This document shows, one piece after another, positions 7,562 to 15,020 of a DNA stretch of 64,000 nt. Location of the stretch: assembly GCF_002572525.1 (NCBI RefSeq), contig NZ_PDBS01000001.1, forward strand, positions 1,798,001-1,862,000. The letters are read 5' to 3'. The notes under the pieces were generated by a model. It saw only the letters and a list, made by a program, of their open reading frames with translations. It was not told the DNA's origin and ran no database searches. Positions within the stretch are counted from its first letter, which is position 1; every line of letters starts with the position of its first letter. The position numbers and the translations under genes were made by a program. Source of the DNA: Natrinema sp. CBA1119. GTDB taxonomy: Archaea > Halobacteriota > Halobacteria > Halobacteriales > Natrialbaceae.

Positions 7562-8368
7562 TCACCGCTCATCTCGGTTTTCGAGGTCGTCGATCGCTCG
7601 GTAGAACTGCTCGCTGTGAGCTGGATGCTCCAACATCGCCTGTTCTTCCAGCACGCCGATGTACTTCTCAAACTCGTCTTGATCAGAATCGGCCGCGAGT
7701 ATGCACTCGACGTATCTGTCAAGGGCAGACTGCAAGGTCTTGGAGTAGTGGTCGTACGCGGCGTCGATCCGGACCTCGTTATCGTTGATCCCCTCGAACA
7801 GCGCGCGATAGACGGCCGCGGCTTCTAGGTAGTGGTCGCGCTCGTGGTACTGTTCAGCCAACTCGAAGAAGTGTGAAAAGTCGATGGAATCAGTGACGGC
7901 TGGGTAGTCCTGTGTGTGCTGGTCAAATAATTGTTCGATTTGGGCGCGGTACTCTTCGACAGATTTGCTGCCGTTGCCAAAGCGGGCGAGGAACTGATCA
8001 CGGAGATCCGGATGTTCCGCGAGTACGTCGTGCACGAATTCATGAAGGTCGTCGGACGATGCATCTTGAAGTAGTGTCCTTACACGTTTGCTCTCATCTT
8101 GGGGCGGGTCGGCGGCGACATCCAACAACACTGCGACAGCGTGCTTACATTCGCCAGCGTCGTCGTAGGGACACGTACATCGGGCGTCGATGGTGTTTTC
8201 TCCCTGTTCGACGGTCACGTCATATTGGGATGATCCTCGTACGACGGCGGTGACGATGTCGTCGAACCGTTCGACACGTTGAATACGTTCCTCGTTGCGG
8301 TACTTCTGTCCCCGTTCAAATACTACATCCGTACATAGACTTCGGATGGTCCTTTCGTCGATGTTCAT
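7562..8368 (-). CDS. SWIM zinc-finger domain protein
   Basis: A 268-residue protein. The SWIM motif CxC-x7-CxH is at Cys64, Cys66, Cys74 and His76 (CTCPYDDAGECKH) and binds zinc; in known SWIM proteins it contacts DNA or protein partners. The rest is acidic and helical (about 100-268), with repeats resembling a TPR-like scaffold (YHERDHYLEAAAVYRALFEG). In bacteria and haloarchaea such proteins are often encoded near Snf2-type helicases, but none is seen here. The 168 bases between it and the pseudogene show no gene. Confidence 0.85.
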   Translation of the reverse strand: MNIDERTIRSLCTDVVFERGQKYRNEERIQRVERFDDIVTAVVRGSSQYDVTVEQGENTIDARCTCPYDDAGECKHAVAVLLDVAADPPQDESKRVRTLLQDASSDDLHEFVHDVLAEHPDLRDQFLARFGNGSKSVEEYRAQIEQLFDQHTQDYPAVTDSIDFSHFFELAEQYHERDHYLEAAAVYRALFEGINDNEVRIDAAYDHYSKTLQSALDRYVECILAADSDQDEFEKYIGVLEEQAMLEHPAHSEQFYRAIDDLENRDER

Positions 8369-8739
8369 CCGTTAATGAGTACTATGGACTTGCTATCGTT
8401 TTGTTCCCTCGTCGTCTTGCTAGTCACCATCACAGCCAACCGCTGTCTCCGAACTAGTAGTGTTACCTTCACGGATTGGCCCGTATTTGGGCTTGACAGA
8501 CGGGTATTGCCGGGAACTAACCGCATCTCAAATCTTGCGATAGAAAACGCTGCCTTGACTCGGACCCTTGGCTTTTCTTTCCGCAACTCCCAGAGCGCAG
8601 TGGCTGCTGCTTTCGATCACTTGAATGCAATGTCCCAGATTCATCGTTCGTCCTCATAGCCGTCACTCACGATAACCGATCTCAACAGTGTCCTACTCAG
8701 CCTTCTTGATAGCACTGAGAAACGATCGCTGATAGAAAG
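8369..8739. other. non-coding stretch between SWIM gene and tRNA-Lys
   Basis: About 370 bases, more A/T-rich than the core genome. The short open frames on both strands have no start context and read as low-quality peptides. No repeat, hairpin or RNA gene is recognised. Confidence 0.5.
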
Positions 8740-8813
<74 letters not shown>

Positions 8814-8895
8814 TGTAGTTTCCTTTTTCGGGGAACAGCGGTTAAACGTTTCTTTCTCCACTGCTTCGATAGTGACCTCGCCGGTCCAACACTCT

Positions 8896-9591
8896 TTATT
8901 CGAAGTACTGTTCGAGCGCCTCGGTGACGAGTTCCCCAGGATTGACATCGTCGATGGAGGCACGCCGCCGGAGAGCGCGATAGGTCGTCGGCGAGAGGGT
9001 GAGCTCGAGCCGGCCGAGGGTAATATCGTGTTCGTCGAGGGCCTGATCGATGGAGGCACCATTGTTGATCGCGCTGGCGACGCTGCGGACGTCGCGGACG
9101 GTGAGGTCTCCGTCGAGGGTAGCCCACGCGAGGAGGAGCCGTGATTCGCCGCCGACACGGGCGATGTGTTTGGCGGCTGTCGGGGCGATCTGACCGAGTG
9201 CGACCTGTTTGCGGACCGAGCGCGGGAGATCGTGGACGCGAGCCCACTTGCGGATAAAGGAGACGGTAGCGTCGCCGCCGGCGCGTTCGGCGGCGGCCTT
9301 GTAGGAGCCTTCGCCGCGAACGAGGGCAGCGCAGGCAGCTGCCCCGCGAAGCATGTAGAGGTGATCGTCGTTGGTCTCACCGCCGGCGAACCGGCGGACG
9401 GTTTCGGCGGCGTCTGCGAGGCTCTCGGGGTCGTCTGGATCGAACTGGACGGCTTCGCGGGCGCGGGTTCCGGCGACCGATTCATCGCCCCGGATAACCG
9501 GTGAACCGACGGGCGATTCGCGATCCGTCGGGATCGATCGATCGCTCTCGTCACGTCTGTGCGAACGATCATCGGGGCGATTGTCGGTCAT
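8896..9591 (-). CDS. conserved haloarchaeal protein with ParB/KorB-like HTH (DUF7119 type)
   Basis: The 231-residue product starts MTDNRPDDRSHRRDESD with a polar, disordered N-terminus. The middle (LPRSVRKQVALGQIAPTAAKHIARV, about 125-150) resembles the HTH of ParB/KorB-type DNA-binding proteins. The C-terminus (ELTLSPTTYRALRRRASIDDVNPGELVTEALEQYF) looks like a ribbon-helix-helix or CopG-type segment. It follows tRNA-Lys on the same strand. The family name is from memory of similar haloarchaeal proteins; the function is not known. Confidence 0.7.
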   Translation of the reverse strand: MTDNRPDDRSHRRDESDRSIPTDRESPVGSPVIRGDESVAGTRAREAVQFDPDDPESLADAAETVRRFAGGETNDDHLYMLRGAAACAALVRGEGSYKAAAERAGGDATVSFIRKWARVHDLPRSVRKQVALGQIAPTAAKHIARVGGESRLLLAWATLDGDLTVRDVRSVASAINNGASIDQALDEHDITLGRLELTLSPTTYRALRRRASIDDVNPGELVTEALEQYFE

Positions 9592-9647
9592 GAACCTCGG
9601 TAGGAGCTCCGCTGTCAAAAAGGTCGTTATCGGGACTGAAGACTCGG

Positions 9648-9788
9648 TTATTCCTCGCGCTGTTCGGCGAGATGTTCCCAGATCTCCGTACAACCGGCTC
9701 CCTCTTCGATATCGTCGAGGTGAGCGTCGTCACGCTCTTCGGCTTCCTGCTTGATCGGCTCTGGTTTGCATTCGGCTGTATCAGTCAT
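9648..9788 (-). CDS. 46-residue acidic conserved protein
   Basis: This short leftward ORF starts at ATG 9788 (MTDTAECKPEPIKQEAEERD) and ends at TAA 9648, just upstream of the ParB-like HTH gene on the same strand. It is acidic, has Cys at 7 and 33 and a final amphipathic helix (CTEIWEHLAEQREE). Small proteins with this C-terminal helix are familiar from haloarchaeal genomes. No function is assigned. Confidence 0.6.
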   Translation of the reverse strand: MTDTAECKPEPIKQEAEERDDAHLDDIEEGAGCTEIWEHLAEQREE

Positions 9789-10586
9789 TGGCGGCCATTC
9801 GAACCCCGTAGCCATAAGTATCGCTTCGGCTGCAAACGATACCCGTGCTCTGTCTTATGGGACCTTTCTGCCGCTATCTCTGACGAGTCGACTTCTCGCG
9901 ACAGCTGTTCAGTATCCGTCTGGTATCGAATCGCACCTTATTGGACCGATGGTGACGGCCCAGATCCGTGTGGAACTCACGGAGTATTGACTGACGAACG
10001 ATCAGTGGCGGTCACTTGAGCCAGAAACACTGCATAGTCGCCCGTTTCGGCTCGAACTGGAGCGAGTGTTGCAATCCGATAGACCTCGGTTGTAACGTGT
10101 GTTGGTGTCTGCTTCGCCTGATGCGGGTATGACGATATCTGTCGTGTCGGCACAGGTGGAGCGCTGTTGGGCAAGAGCGAATGCGAACGGTGGTGTGACG
10201 TTCCCCGAGAGTGCCGTCGATCGGTACGTTGTGGTGGACTGTTCTTGCTTCTTGAACCGAGTTCCTGTGCACGCTTCGAGTCAGGAACTGAATGACTGCG
10301 AGCAAGTTGTGGCAAAAATAACCGATAGGTGTGGCGCTTGTTTTAGCGCTGGATGGCTAATCGCCGTGAGTAGTGCTGGCTCGAGTCCGTTCGTCTCCGT
10401 GTTCGACACTCGGCCGGCGGTCGAATGCATCGGAACCGGTTTCACACTTCCTCTCGTTCACGTCTGAAACCCGTTTCACCGAGTGCGTTGACAATCGCGC
10501 CTCGTGATCGTTCTGTTTCCGTTCTCGATGTCATCGCTCGAGACGGCCGGCAGTATAAGTGCTCGGAGACTGAGGATCGAATCAAT
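9789..10586. other. long stretch without a supportable gene
   Basis: About 800 bases. Open frames exist on both strands but none has a convincing start, composition or neighbour. A minus-strand stretch around 9990-10100 (TEVYRIATLAPVRAETGDYAVFLAQV) reads like protein and may be a decayed gene. With the MITE copy nearby, the region looks like an old insertion scar. Confidence 0.45.
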
Positions 10587-10868
10587 ATGTCCGATCGACT
10601 GATGTCGGTTACCGCGTATACGACGCTGGATTACGTCGAGGGGAAAGCAGTGGGCGAGACCTTCGAGTGGGAGTCGGTCGCCGTCGTGAACGCGACCGCT
10701 GATCGCGAGGATCCCGATAGCGTTCGATTCCAGTTCGAACTCGATAATCTCGCCGAGGAGCACCTGCCAAAGCACATGGACGAACTCGAGTTGACGCCGG
10801 AACAGGCCCGGACCCTGGCCGCGGACCTCGAGAAGCACGCGGGTCGAGTCGAGGACGCGACAGAGTAG
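10587..10868 (+). CDS. small conserved haloarchaeal protein (DUF6360 type)
   Basis: The 93-residue product starts MSDRLMSVTAYTTLDYVEGKA. It has a beta-rich N-terminal half (FEWESVAVVNATADREDPDSVRFQFEL) and a C-terminal helix (LTPEQARTLAADLEKHAGRV). The resemblance to DUF6360 is from memory; no biochemical role is known. It is monocistronic, followed by a hairpin and T-run. Confidence 0.7.
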   Translation: MSDRLMSVTAYTTLDYVEGKAVGETFEWESVAVVNATADREDPDSVRFQFELDNLAEEHLPKHMDELELTPEQARTLAADLEKHAGRVEDATE

Positions 10869-10906
10869 CTGTGGCTTCGTTGGCGGCGACGGTGGTCCGT
10901 ATCTGC

Positions 10907-10934
10907 GCCTGCCGTGGCAGGCTCCCGCCTTTTT
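10907..10934 (+). terminator. hairpin plus T-run after DUF6360-type gene
   Basis: GCCTGCC (10907-10913) and GGCAGGC (10916-10922) form a perfect 7-bp stem, followed by TTTTT at 10930-10934. It lies 39 bases after the stop codon. Confidence 0.55.
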
Positions 10935-10961
10935 CATTCGGGTAGCGAACGACGGAGTGGG

Positions 10962-11045
10962 TATAGTAGCCACTGAAAGTCACTGCACACTTGATCGCAC
11001 GACAGCTGCGCGATCAGTGTGTGAACCGCTTCAGTTGTTACTGTC
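10962..11045 (+). mobile_element. 84-bp MITE-like inverted-repeat element, copy 2
   Basis: This is the second copy, in the opposite orientation to 6771-6854 and of identical length. It starts TATAGTAGCCACTGAA and ends TTCAGTTGTTACTGTC. The first 21 bases and the block CAGTTGTTAC are identical between copies, with most changes in the centre. It ends 5 bases before the ATG of the DUF892 gene, so it forms the whole immediate upstream region of that gene. Confidence 0.75.
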
Positions 11046-11050
11046 TGAGC

Positions 11051-11539
11051 ATGAACACTATTCAGGACCTGTTCGAGCATGGCCTCGAAGACATCTATCA
11101 CGCGGAGCACCAGTTGCTCGACGCGCTCGAGGAACTCGAGGCGAACACCGAGCATGACGAGATTTCCCAGGCGTTCTCGGAGCACCGTGAGGAGACCCAA
11201 GACCAGATCAAGCGGCTCGAGGAGGGCTTCGATATGTTCGGCGAGCCACCCGAGACGGAGGAGTGCGAGGGCATCGAAGGGCTCCTCGAGGAGTACGAGG
11301 AGTTGACGTCGATGGATCCCGCACAGGAGGTGATGGAATATCACAACGTGGCGGCCGCCGAGAAGACCGAGCACTACGAAATCGCCGCCTACGGCAATTT
11401 GATCCCGCTGGCAGCCCAACTCGAAATGGGCGACGCGGCCGATCTGCTCGAGGAGAACCTCCGGGAAGAGCAGGAGGCCCTCGACGAACTCACGGGACTG
11501 TCCGAGGAGTTCGAGATGGATTCGGTCCCGGCCGAGTGA
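11051..11539 (+). CDS. DUF892 / YciF-like ferritin-like protein
   Basis: A 162-residue, all-helical, highly acidic protein of the YciE/YciF (DUF892) family. Conserved features are LFEHGLEDIYHAEHQLLDALEEL at the N-terminus, the EHREETQDQIKRLEEGF helix, and the later YHNVAAAEKTEHYEIAAYGNLIPLAAQL; the spaced Glu/His residues form the putative ferritin-like diiron site. Family members are stress-induced in bacteria, but the reaction is not established. ATG 11051 is chosen; upstream in-frame codons lie inside the MITE-like element. A short acidic ORF follows 5 bases after the stop. Confidence 0.88.
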   Translation: MNTIQDLFEHGLEDIYHAEHQLLDALEELEANTEHDEISQAFSEHREETQDQIKRLEEGFDMFGEPPETEECEGIEGLLEEYEELTSMDPAQEVMEYHNVAAAEKTEHYEIAAYGNLIPLAAQLEMGDAADLLEENLREEQEALDELTGLSEEFEMDSVPAE

Positions 11540-11544
11540 ATCGA

Positions 11545-11658
11545 ATGGCCGATGACTCTGACGCGCAAGACGACGTGGACCGGACACAGTGCGGCGGCAC
11601 CGAAGACGCGGAGCCGCCGACGGATCTCGATGAGGGCGAAGCGAGCGACGACGAATAG
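11545..11658 (+). CDS. 37-residue acidic protein downstream of DUF892
   Basis: This short ORF starts at ATG 11545, 5 bases after the DUF892 stop, and ends at TAG 11658. The product starts MADDSDAQDDVDRTQCGGTE and is almost entirely acidic and polar, with one Cys. Close spacing suggests cotranscription with the ferritin-like gene. No family is recognised. Confidence 0.45.
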   Translation: MADDSDAQDDVDRTQCGGTEDAEPPTDLDEGEASDDE

Positions 11659-11760
11659 GGTGTGCGCGATCCGTTTTCGCGGCGGAGTCGATCGCGTCGA
11701 ACTCGAGTGGTCCTGCCGCGACGCGTACGGCTTTTACTGTTCGGTGTGTTACTCTCGCGT

Positions 11761-12234
11761 GTGACGACGCCCGCCCCGGAGAGACGTGAGGAGGTGTCGA
11801 TTAGACCGGCAGAGCGTGCGGATTTACTCGCGGTCGTTCGTATCGAGAACGCGTCGTTCGCACAGGCCTGGCCGTACAACGCCTTCGAGCGGTTTCTCGG
11901 CGAACCGGGGTTTCTCGTCGCGGAGATCGACGGCGAGATTGCCGGTTACGTCGTCGCCGACGTGACACAGCAGATCGGTCGCGCGCTCGGCCACGTCAAG
12001 GACGTCGCCGTTCACCCAGAGCACCGTCGGGCGGGCGTCGCCTCCACGTTGCTCTCCCGATCGCTCGGCGTGCTCGCGGCCCACGGTGCGGAGACGGTCA
12101 AACTCGAGGTTCGGCGGTCGAACGACGGGGCGAAACAGCTGTATCGAGGCCTCGGCTTCGATCCGCTCCGGCGGGTTGCCAACTATTACGGCGACGGCGA
12201 GGACGCGATCGTGATGATTCGGAAACTGCGGTAG
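11761..12234 (+). CDS. rimI: ribosomal-protein-alanine N-acetyltransferase (GNAT)
   Basis: A 157-residue GNAT acetyltransferase that uses acetyl-CoA to modify protein N-termini (archaeal RimI/Naa10 type). Motif A is at VKDVAVHPEHRRAGVASTLL (the R-R-A-G-V-A loop binds CoA), followed by EVRRSNDGAKQLYRGLGF and RVANYYGDGEDAIVM, the typical RimI C-terminal signature. GTG 11761 is chosen: a TTTTA box at 11732-11736 lies 27 bases upstream, giving a leaderless start, and the upstream extension is Arg-rich and implausible. A 21-bp tandem duplication covers its stop codon. Confidence 0.88.
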   Translation: MTTPAPERREEVSIRPAERADLLAVVRIENASFAQAWPYNAFERFLGEPGFLVAEIDGEIAGYVVADVTQQIGRALGHVKDVAVHPEHRRAGVASTLLSRSLGVLAAHGAETVKLEVRRSNDGAKQLYRGLGFDPLRRVANYYGDGEDAIVMIRKLR

Positions 12235-12262
12235 CGGGTTGTGGCGCTGCGGTAGCGGGTTG
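12226..12262 (+). repeat. tandem 21-bp duplication over the rimI stop codon
   Basis: CTGCGGTAGCGGGTTG occurs at 12226-12241 and again at 12247-12262, a 21-base step. The first copy contains the rimI TAG; the second repeats an in-phase stop because the step is a multiple of 3. Confidence 0.7.
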
Positions 12263-12298
12263 CGCCACGTTTTACCGTCCGAACCCGTACGGTCTCGT

Positions 12299-12781
12299 AT
12301 GGGATACGCCTGTCCGGTCTGTGACGTCGAAGAGGCCGACGCGGTGCACCTCGCGAATCACCTCGCGATCACTGCGTCGCTCGGCCGCGAAAACCATCGC
12401 GAGTGGCTCGAGGAGCACGCGCCCCACTGGGGCGACTGCAGCCCCGAGGAACTCGGCGAGATCGTCAGTCCGCACGCGCGGGAAATCGACACGCCCGAGT
12501 TCGAGGGGTCCGGCCACGACCACGGCCGTGGCCACGAGCCCGGGCGACCGGACTCGCTCGAGGAGGGGATCGCCCGCCAGAGCAGTCAACCCGGCCGCGG
12601 TTCGATGACTACCGAAGCCGAAAACGTCCTTCAGGAAGCCGCCGAGCTGACTCGAGAGATGCAGCCCACGGGCGAGAGCGACGCGGACGACGAATCGCCA
12701 TCGAACGCGGACGACGGAGCGGGCGACAGCGAGGACGGCGAGAGCGTGGAGGGCGCCGTCGACGAGAACGAAAACGCGTAA
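12299..12781 (+). CDS. DUF5810 domain protein with N-terminal CxxC
   Basis: A 160-residue protein. The N-terminus MGYACPVCDVEEADAVHLANHLAI has a C2H2-like pattern (Cys5, Cys8, with His17 and His21) that probably binds zinc. Residues 22-60 are conserved (REWLEEHAPHWGDCSPEELGEIV), and the C-terminal half is an acidic, disordered tail. It matches the haloarchaeal family DUF5810, next to a DUF5809 gene as is usual. The TTTTAC at about 12269 gives a leaderless ATG at 12299. Function unknown. Confidence 0.85.
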   Translation: MGYACPVCDVEEADAVHLANHLAITASLGRENHREWLEEHAPHWGDCSPEELGEIVSPHAREIDTPEFEGSGHDHGRGHEPGRPDSLEEGIARQSSQPGRGSMTTEAENVLQEAAELTREMQPTGESDADDESPSNADDGAGDSEDGESVEGAVDENENA

Positions 12782-12806
12782 CTACGTCTCTGCCGACTGG
12801 ACGGAT

Positions 12807-13217
12807 ATGCACACAGTGGGGACGTTCACCTTCGAGTCGGTCGCGGACGCGCGCACGGCGTACGAATCGGTCGGTCCCGCGGCCCAGACGGTCGTCCGCG
12901 AGGTCGCGAAGGCCATGGAGTTCGACCGCGAGGAGTACGACGACCGCGTCACCGGCGACGTCATCGAAACCGCGCGCGATGCCCTCTTCGCGAGCCTGCT
13001 CGAGGTTCGTGTCGGTCCCCGCGAGGAGTTCGAGGGCTGGCGCGAGGACTACGACGGCGAGGTGACGATGGCGGGTCACGAGGACGTCGACCGCGTTGTC
13101 TGGCACGCGGGGCCGGACGGCGAGGCCGTCGCGGCGACGTTTCAGAACGAGGAGGAGGCGGCGGTCGCGACGCTTCGTCGACAGGCGTTCGGGCGGTTGT
13201 ACCGCGATATCGTGTAG
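12807..13217 (+). CDS. DUF5809 family protein
   Basis: The 136-residue product starts MHTVGTFTFESVADARTAYESVGPAAQTVVREVAKAMEFD. It is a mixed alpha/beta, acidic protein without membrane segments or known catalytic motifs. It follows DUF5810 by 25 bases on the same strand, and the two families are habitually paired in haloarchaea, suggesting a joint but unknown role. Confidence 0.82.
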   Translation: MHTVGTFTFESVADARTAYESVGPAAQTVVREVAKAMEFDREEYDDRVTGDVIETARDALFASLLEVRVGPREEFEGWREDYDGEVTMAGHEDVDRVVWHAGPDGEAVAATFQNEEEAAVATLRRQAFGRLYRDIV

Positions 13218-13336
13218 CCCGTCCGGTATACTCCGACCCGTAAGCGACGACGGGAAGTTCCGGACGAGTGACCGTCCCGTCGCAGCCGGCGGAGCGACCA
13301 GCACCTCTTATCCACTCGAGCGCCCACGTGTCCACC

Positions 13337-13924
13337 ATGACTGTACCCGACGAGTGGGACCTGCTCGAGGAGCGAACCGAGTACGAGACGGGCTGGTACG
13401 ACGGCGGTTACGATCTGCTCGAACAGCCCGACGGGAGCCGGAAACGATACTACTGGGCGTCCCTCCCTCCCGCGGTCGTCGTGGTCGCGCGGATCGACGG
13501 GAGCGTCCTCGCGGACGCGGACAGCGGTGGTGACGCTGGCGGCGACGACGACCGCCTCCTGTTCGTCGAACAGTATCGGCCTACGATCCGCGAGACGCAC
13601 CTCGAACTCCCCGCGGGGATCGTCGAGGACGGCGAGTCCTACACGCGGGCGGCGACCCGCGAACTCGAGGAGGAGACCGGCTTTCGCCCCTCGAGCACCG
13701 CGCTCCTCCAGGAGTACGCCGTCGCGACCGGTGTGTTGCGCCACGACCGCGGCGTCGTCTACGCCGAGGGACTCGAGCCCGGCGAGCGGGAACTCGACAA
13801 CAACGAGTTCCTCGAGGTGACGACGGTGCCGGTGAGCGAGGCGCTCGAACGCGCCCGCGAGCAGCCGGCGAACGATTCGACGCTGTCAGCGCTGTTGCTC
13901 GCGAAGGAAGACGGCGTTCTGTAG
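13337..13924 (+). CDS. Nudix hydrolase, ADP-ribose pyrophosphatase-like
   Basis: A 195-residue Nudix protein. The Nudix box GIVEDGESYTRAATRELEEE is followed by TGF and matches GX5EX7REUXEEXGU; its Glu residues coordinate the metal for cleaving nucleoside diphosphate-X bonds. FVEQYRPTIRETHLELPAG just before it is typical of the ADP-ribose/NDP-sugar pyrophosphatase branch. A Gly/Asp-rich insert (DADSGGDAGGDDD) lies near residue 60. ATG 13337 is preferred to the upstream in-frame start. Substrate not certain. Confidence 0.88.
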   Translation: MTVPDEWDLLEERTEYETGWYDGGYDLLEQPDGSRKRYYWASLPPAVVVVARIDGSVLADADSGGDAGGDDDRLLFVEQYRPTIRETHLELPAGIVEDGESYTRAATRELEEETGFRPSSTALLQEYAVATGVLRHDRGVVYAEGLEPGERELDNNEFLEVTTVPVSEALERAREQPANDSTLSALLLAKEDGVL

Positions 13925-14015
13925 CACGAGCGCGATTCGCCGATGCCATCTCCGACGACTCAGCCGGACGACTGGACCCGTATCCTTATTCAGCCCGCGA
14001 CCTAACGCGCCGGTA

Positions 14016-14381
14016 ATGGACGGCGAAATCTCCACCGACGAGGTCAAGGAACTTCTCGAAGACGATGCGAACGTTCGCATCGTCGACATCCGCGACGAGC
14101 GGAACTTCAAACACAGTCACATTCAGGGCAGCGAGAACATTCCCTTTCACGAACTCACGGAGCGCGTCGACGAACTCGAGGACGACGACCACATCGTCAC
14201 CGTCTGTCCGCACGGGAAGGCGAGCGTGCAGGCCGCGAAGCTCATCGGGTCCTACGAGGGGACCGCCGATGCGCGCGTCGAGAGCATGGCGGGTGGACTC
14301 GATAAGTACGGCATGAAGTTCGGCCTCGTTCGCGAGGCAGAAGACAGGGACGAACCGGCCGATCGCGAATCTCCGTTCTGA
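14016..14381 (+). CDS. single-domain rhodanese-like protein
   Basis: A 121-residue rhodanese domain. The motifs are VRIVDIRDERNFKHSHIQGSENIPFHEL and the active-site loop CPHGKAS, whose Cys carries the persulfide in sulfurtransferases. MAGGLDKYGMKFG is the usual C-terminal element. A CTTATT box about 30 bases upstream suggests a leaderless message. Likely cytoplasmic sulfur transfer or redox signalling. Confidence 0.9.
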   Translation: MDGEISTDEVKELLEDDANVRIVDIRDERNFKHSHIQGSENIPFHELTERVDELEDDDHIVTVCPHGKASVQAAKLIGSYEGTADARVESMAGGLDKYGMKFGLVREAEDRDEPADRESPF

Positions 14382-14566
14382 TCGGTTCGGTCGCAGGGGC
14401 AGCGCGCACGTCGTCTCCCGCGGAGCCTTGAGGCGGATCCCCGTCGCTCAGTCGGTAGTTCGGCTCAGCGATTTGGCGATTCGACTGGTTGATCGGTGTG
14501 AAAAAACGGAGAACTGCGTTGCGATGCGGTCGTGGGTTCGGAAGTCGTCTCAGCACATTGCGGGTA

Positions 14567-14860
14567 TCAGGCGACGTTGAAACCCCGGTCCCGAAGGAAC
14601 TCTTCGATGCGACCGGTGTGGTTGCCTTGGAGTTCGATGTGGTCGTCTTCGACGGTGCCGCCACACGCGAACTTCGATTTGAGATCCGACGAGAGACTGT
14701 CCAGATCGACGTCCTTCGGATCGAATCCTTCGACGATCGTTACCTCTTTCCCGTATCTGCGCTCGTCAATGCGGATGTTGAGTTGCTGTTGTCCCTTGGC
14801 CACGTCCTCACAGACGCAGAGTTCCTCGGGCAGCCCGCACGTCGAGCAGACTTCCGACAT
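14567..14860 (-). CDS. translation initiation factor SUI1/eIF1-like
   Basis: A 97-residue SUI1/YciH protein that helps start-codon selection on the small ribosomal subunit. The zinc-binding N-terminus [15 protein letters not shown] is followed by the SUI1 fold: [22 protein letters not shown] and [21 protein letters not shown]. The length is standard for archaeal aIF1. A TATA-like element at 14885-14892 lies about 28 bases before the start, so the message is nearly leaderless. Confidence 0.92.
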   Translation of the reverse strand: MSEVCSTCGLPEELCVCEDVAKGQQQLNIRIDERRYGKEVTIVEGFDPKDVDLDSLSSDLKSKFACGGTVEDDHIELQGNHTGRIEEFLRDRGFNVA

Positions 14861-14884
14861 TACGTTCGTAGCTATGAAACGGGC

Positions 14885-14892
14885 ATATTAAA
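14885..14892 (-). promoter_or_regulatory. TATA box of SUI1 gene
   Basis: TTTAATAT on the minus strand is centred about 28 bases before ATG 14860, the expected haloarchaeal promoter spacing for a leaderless message. Confidence 0.6.
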
Positions 14893-15020
14893 CACTATCG
14901 GGACCCGCATGCTTTCGCGCGGTTCTTTTTGAGTGGGCGGGGGAGGTACCGGGGACTGGCCGCCGGTGAGCGACTCGAGTTCCCGTTCGATCGCGGTAAC
15001 ATTCGGACTGCCCCCGGGTC

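Noticed and set aside
10099-10467. 122-residue ORF in the gap before DUF6360
   Set aside because: Unusual Cys/Ser-rich composition, no acidic bias, no start signal and no recognisable family.
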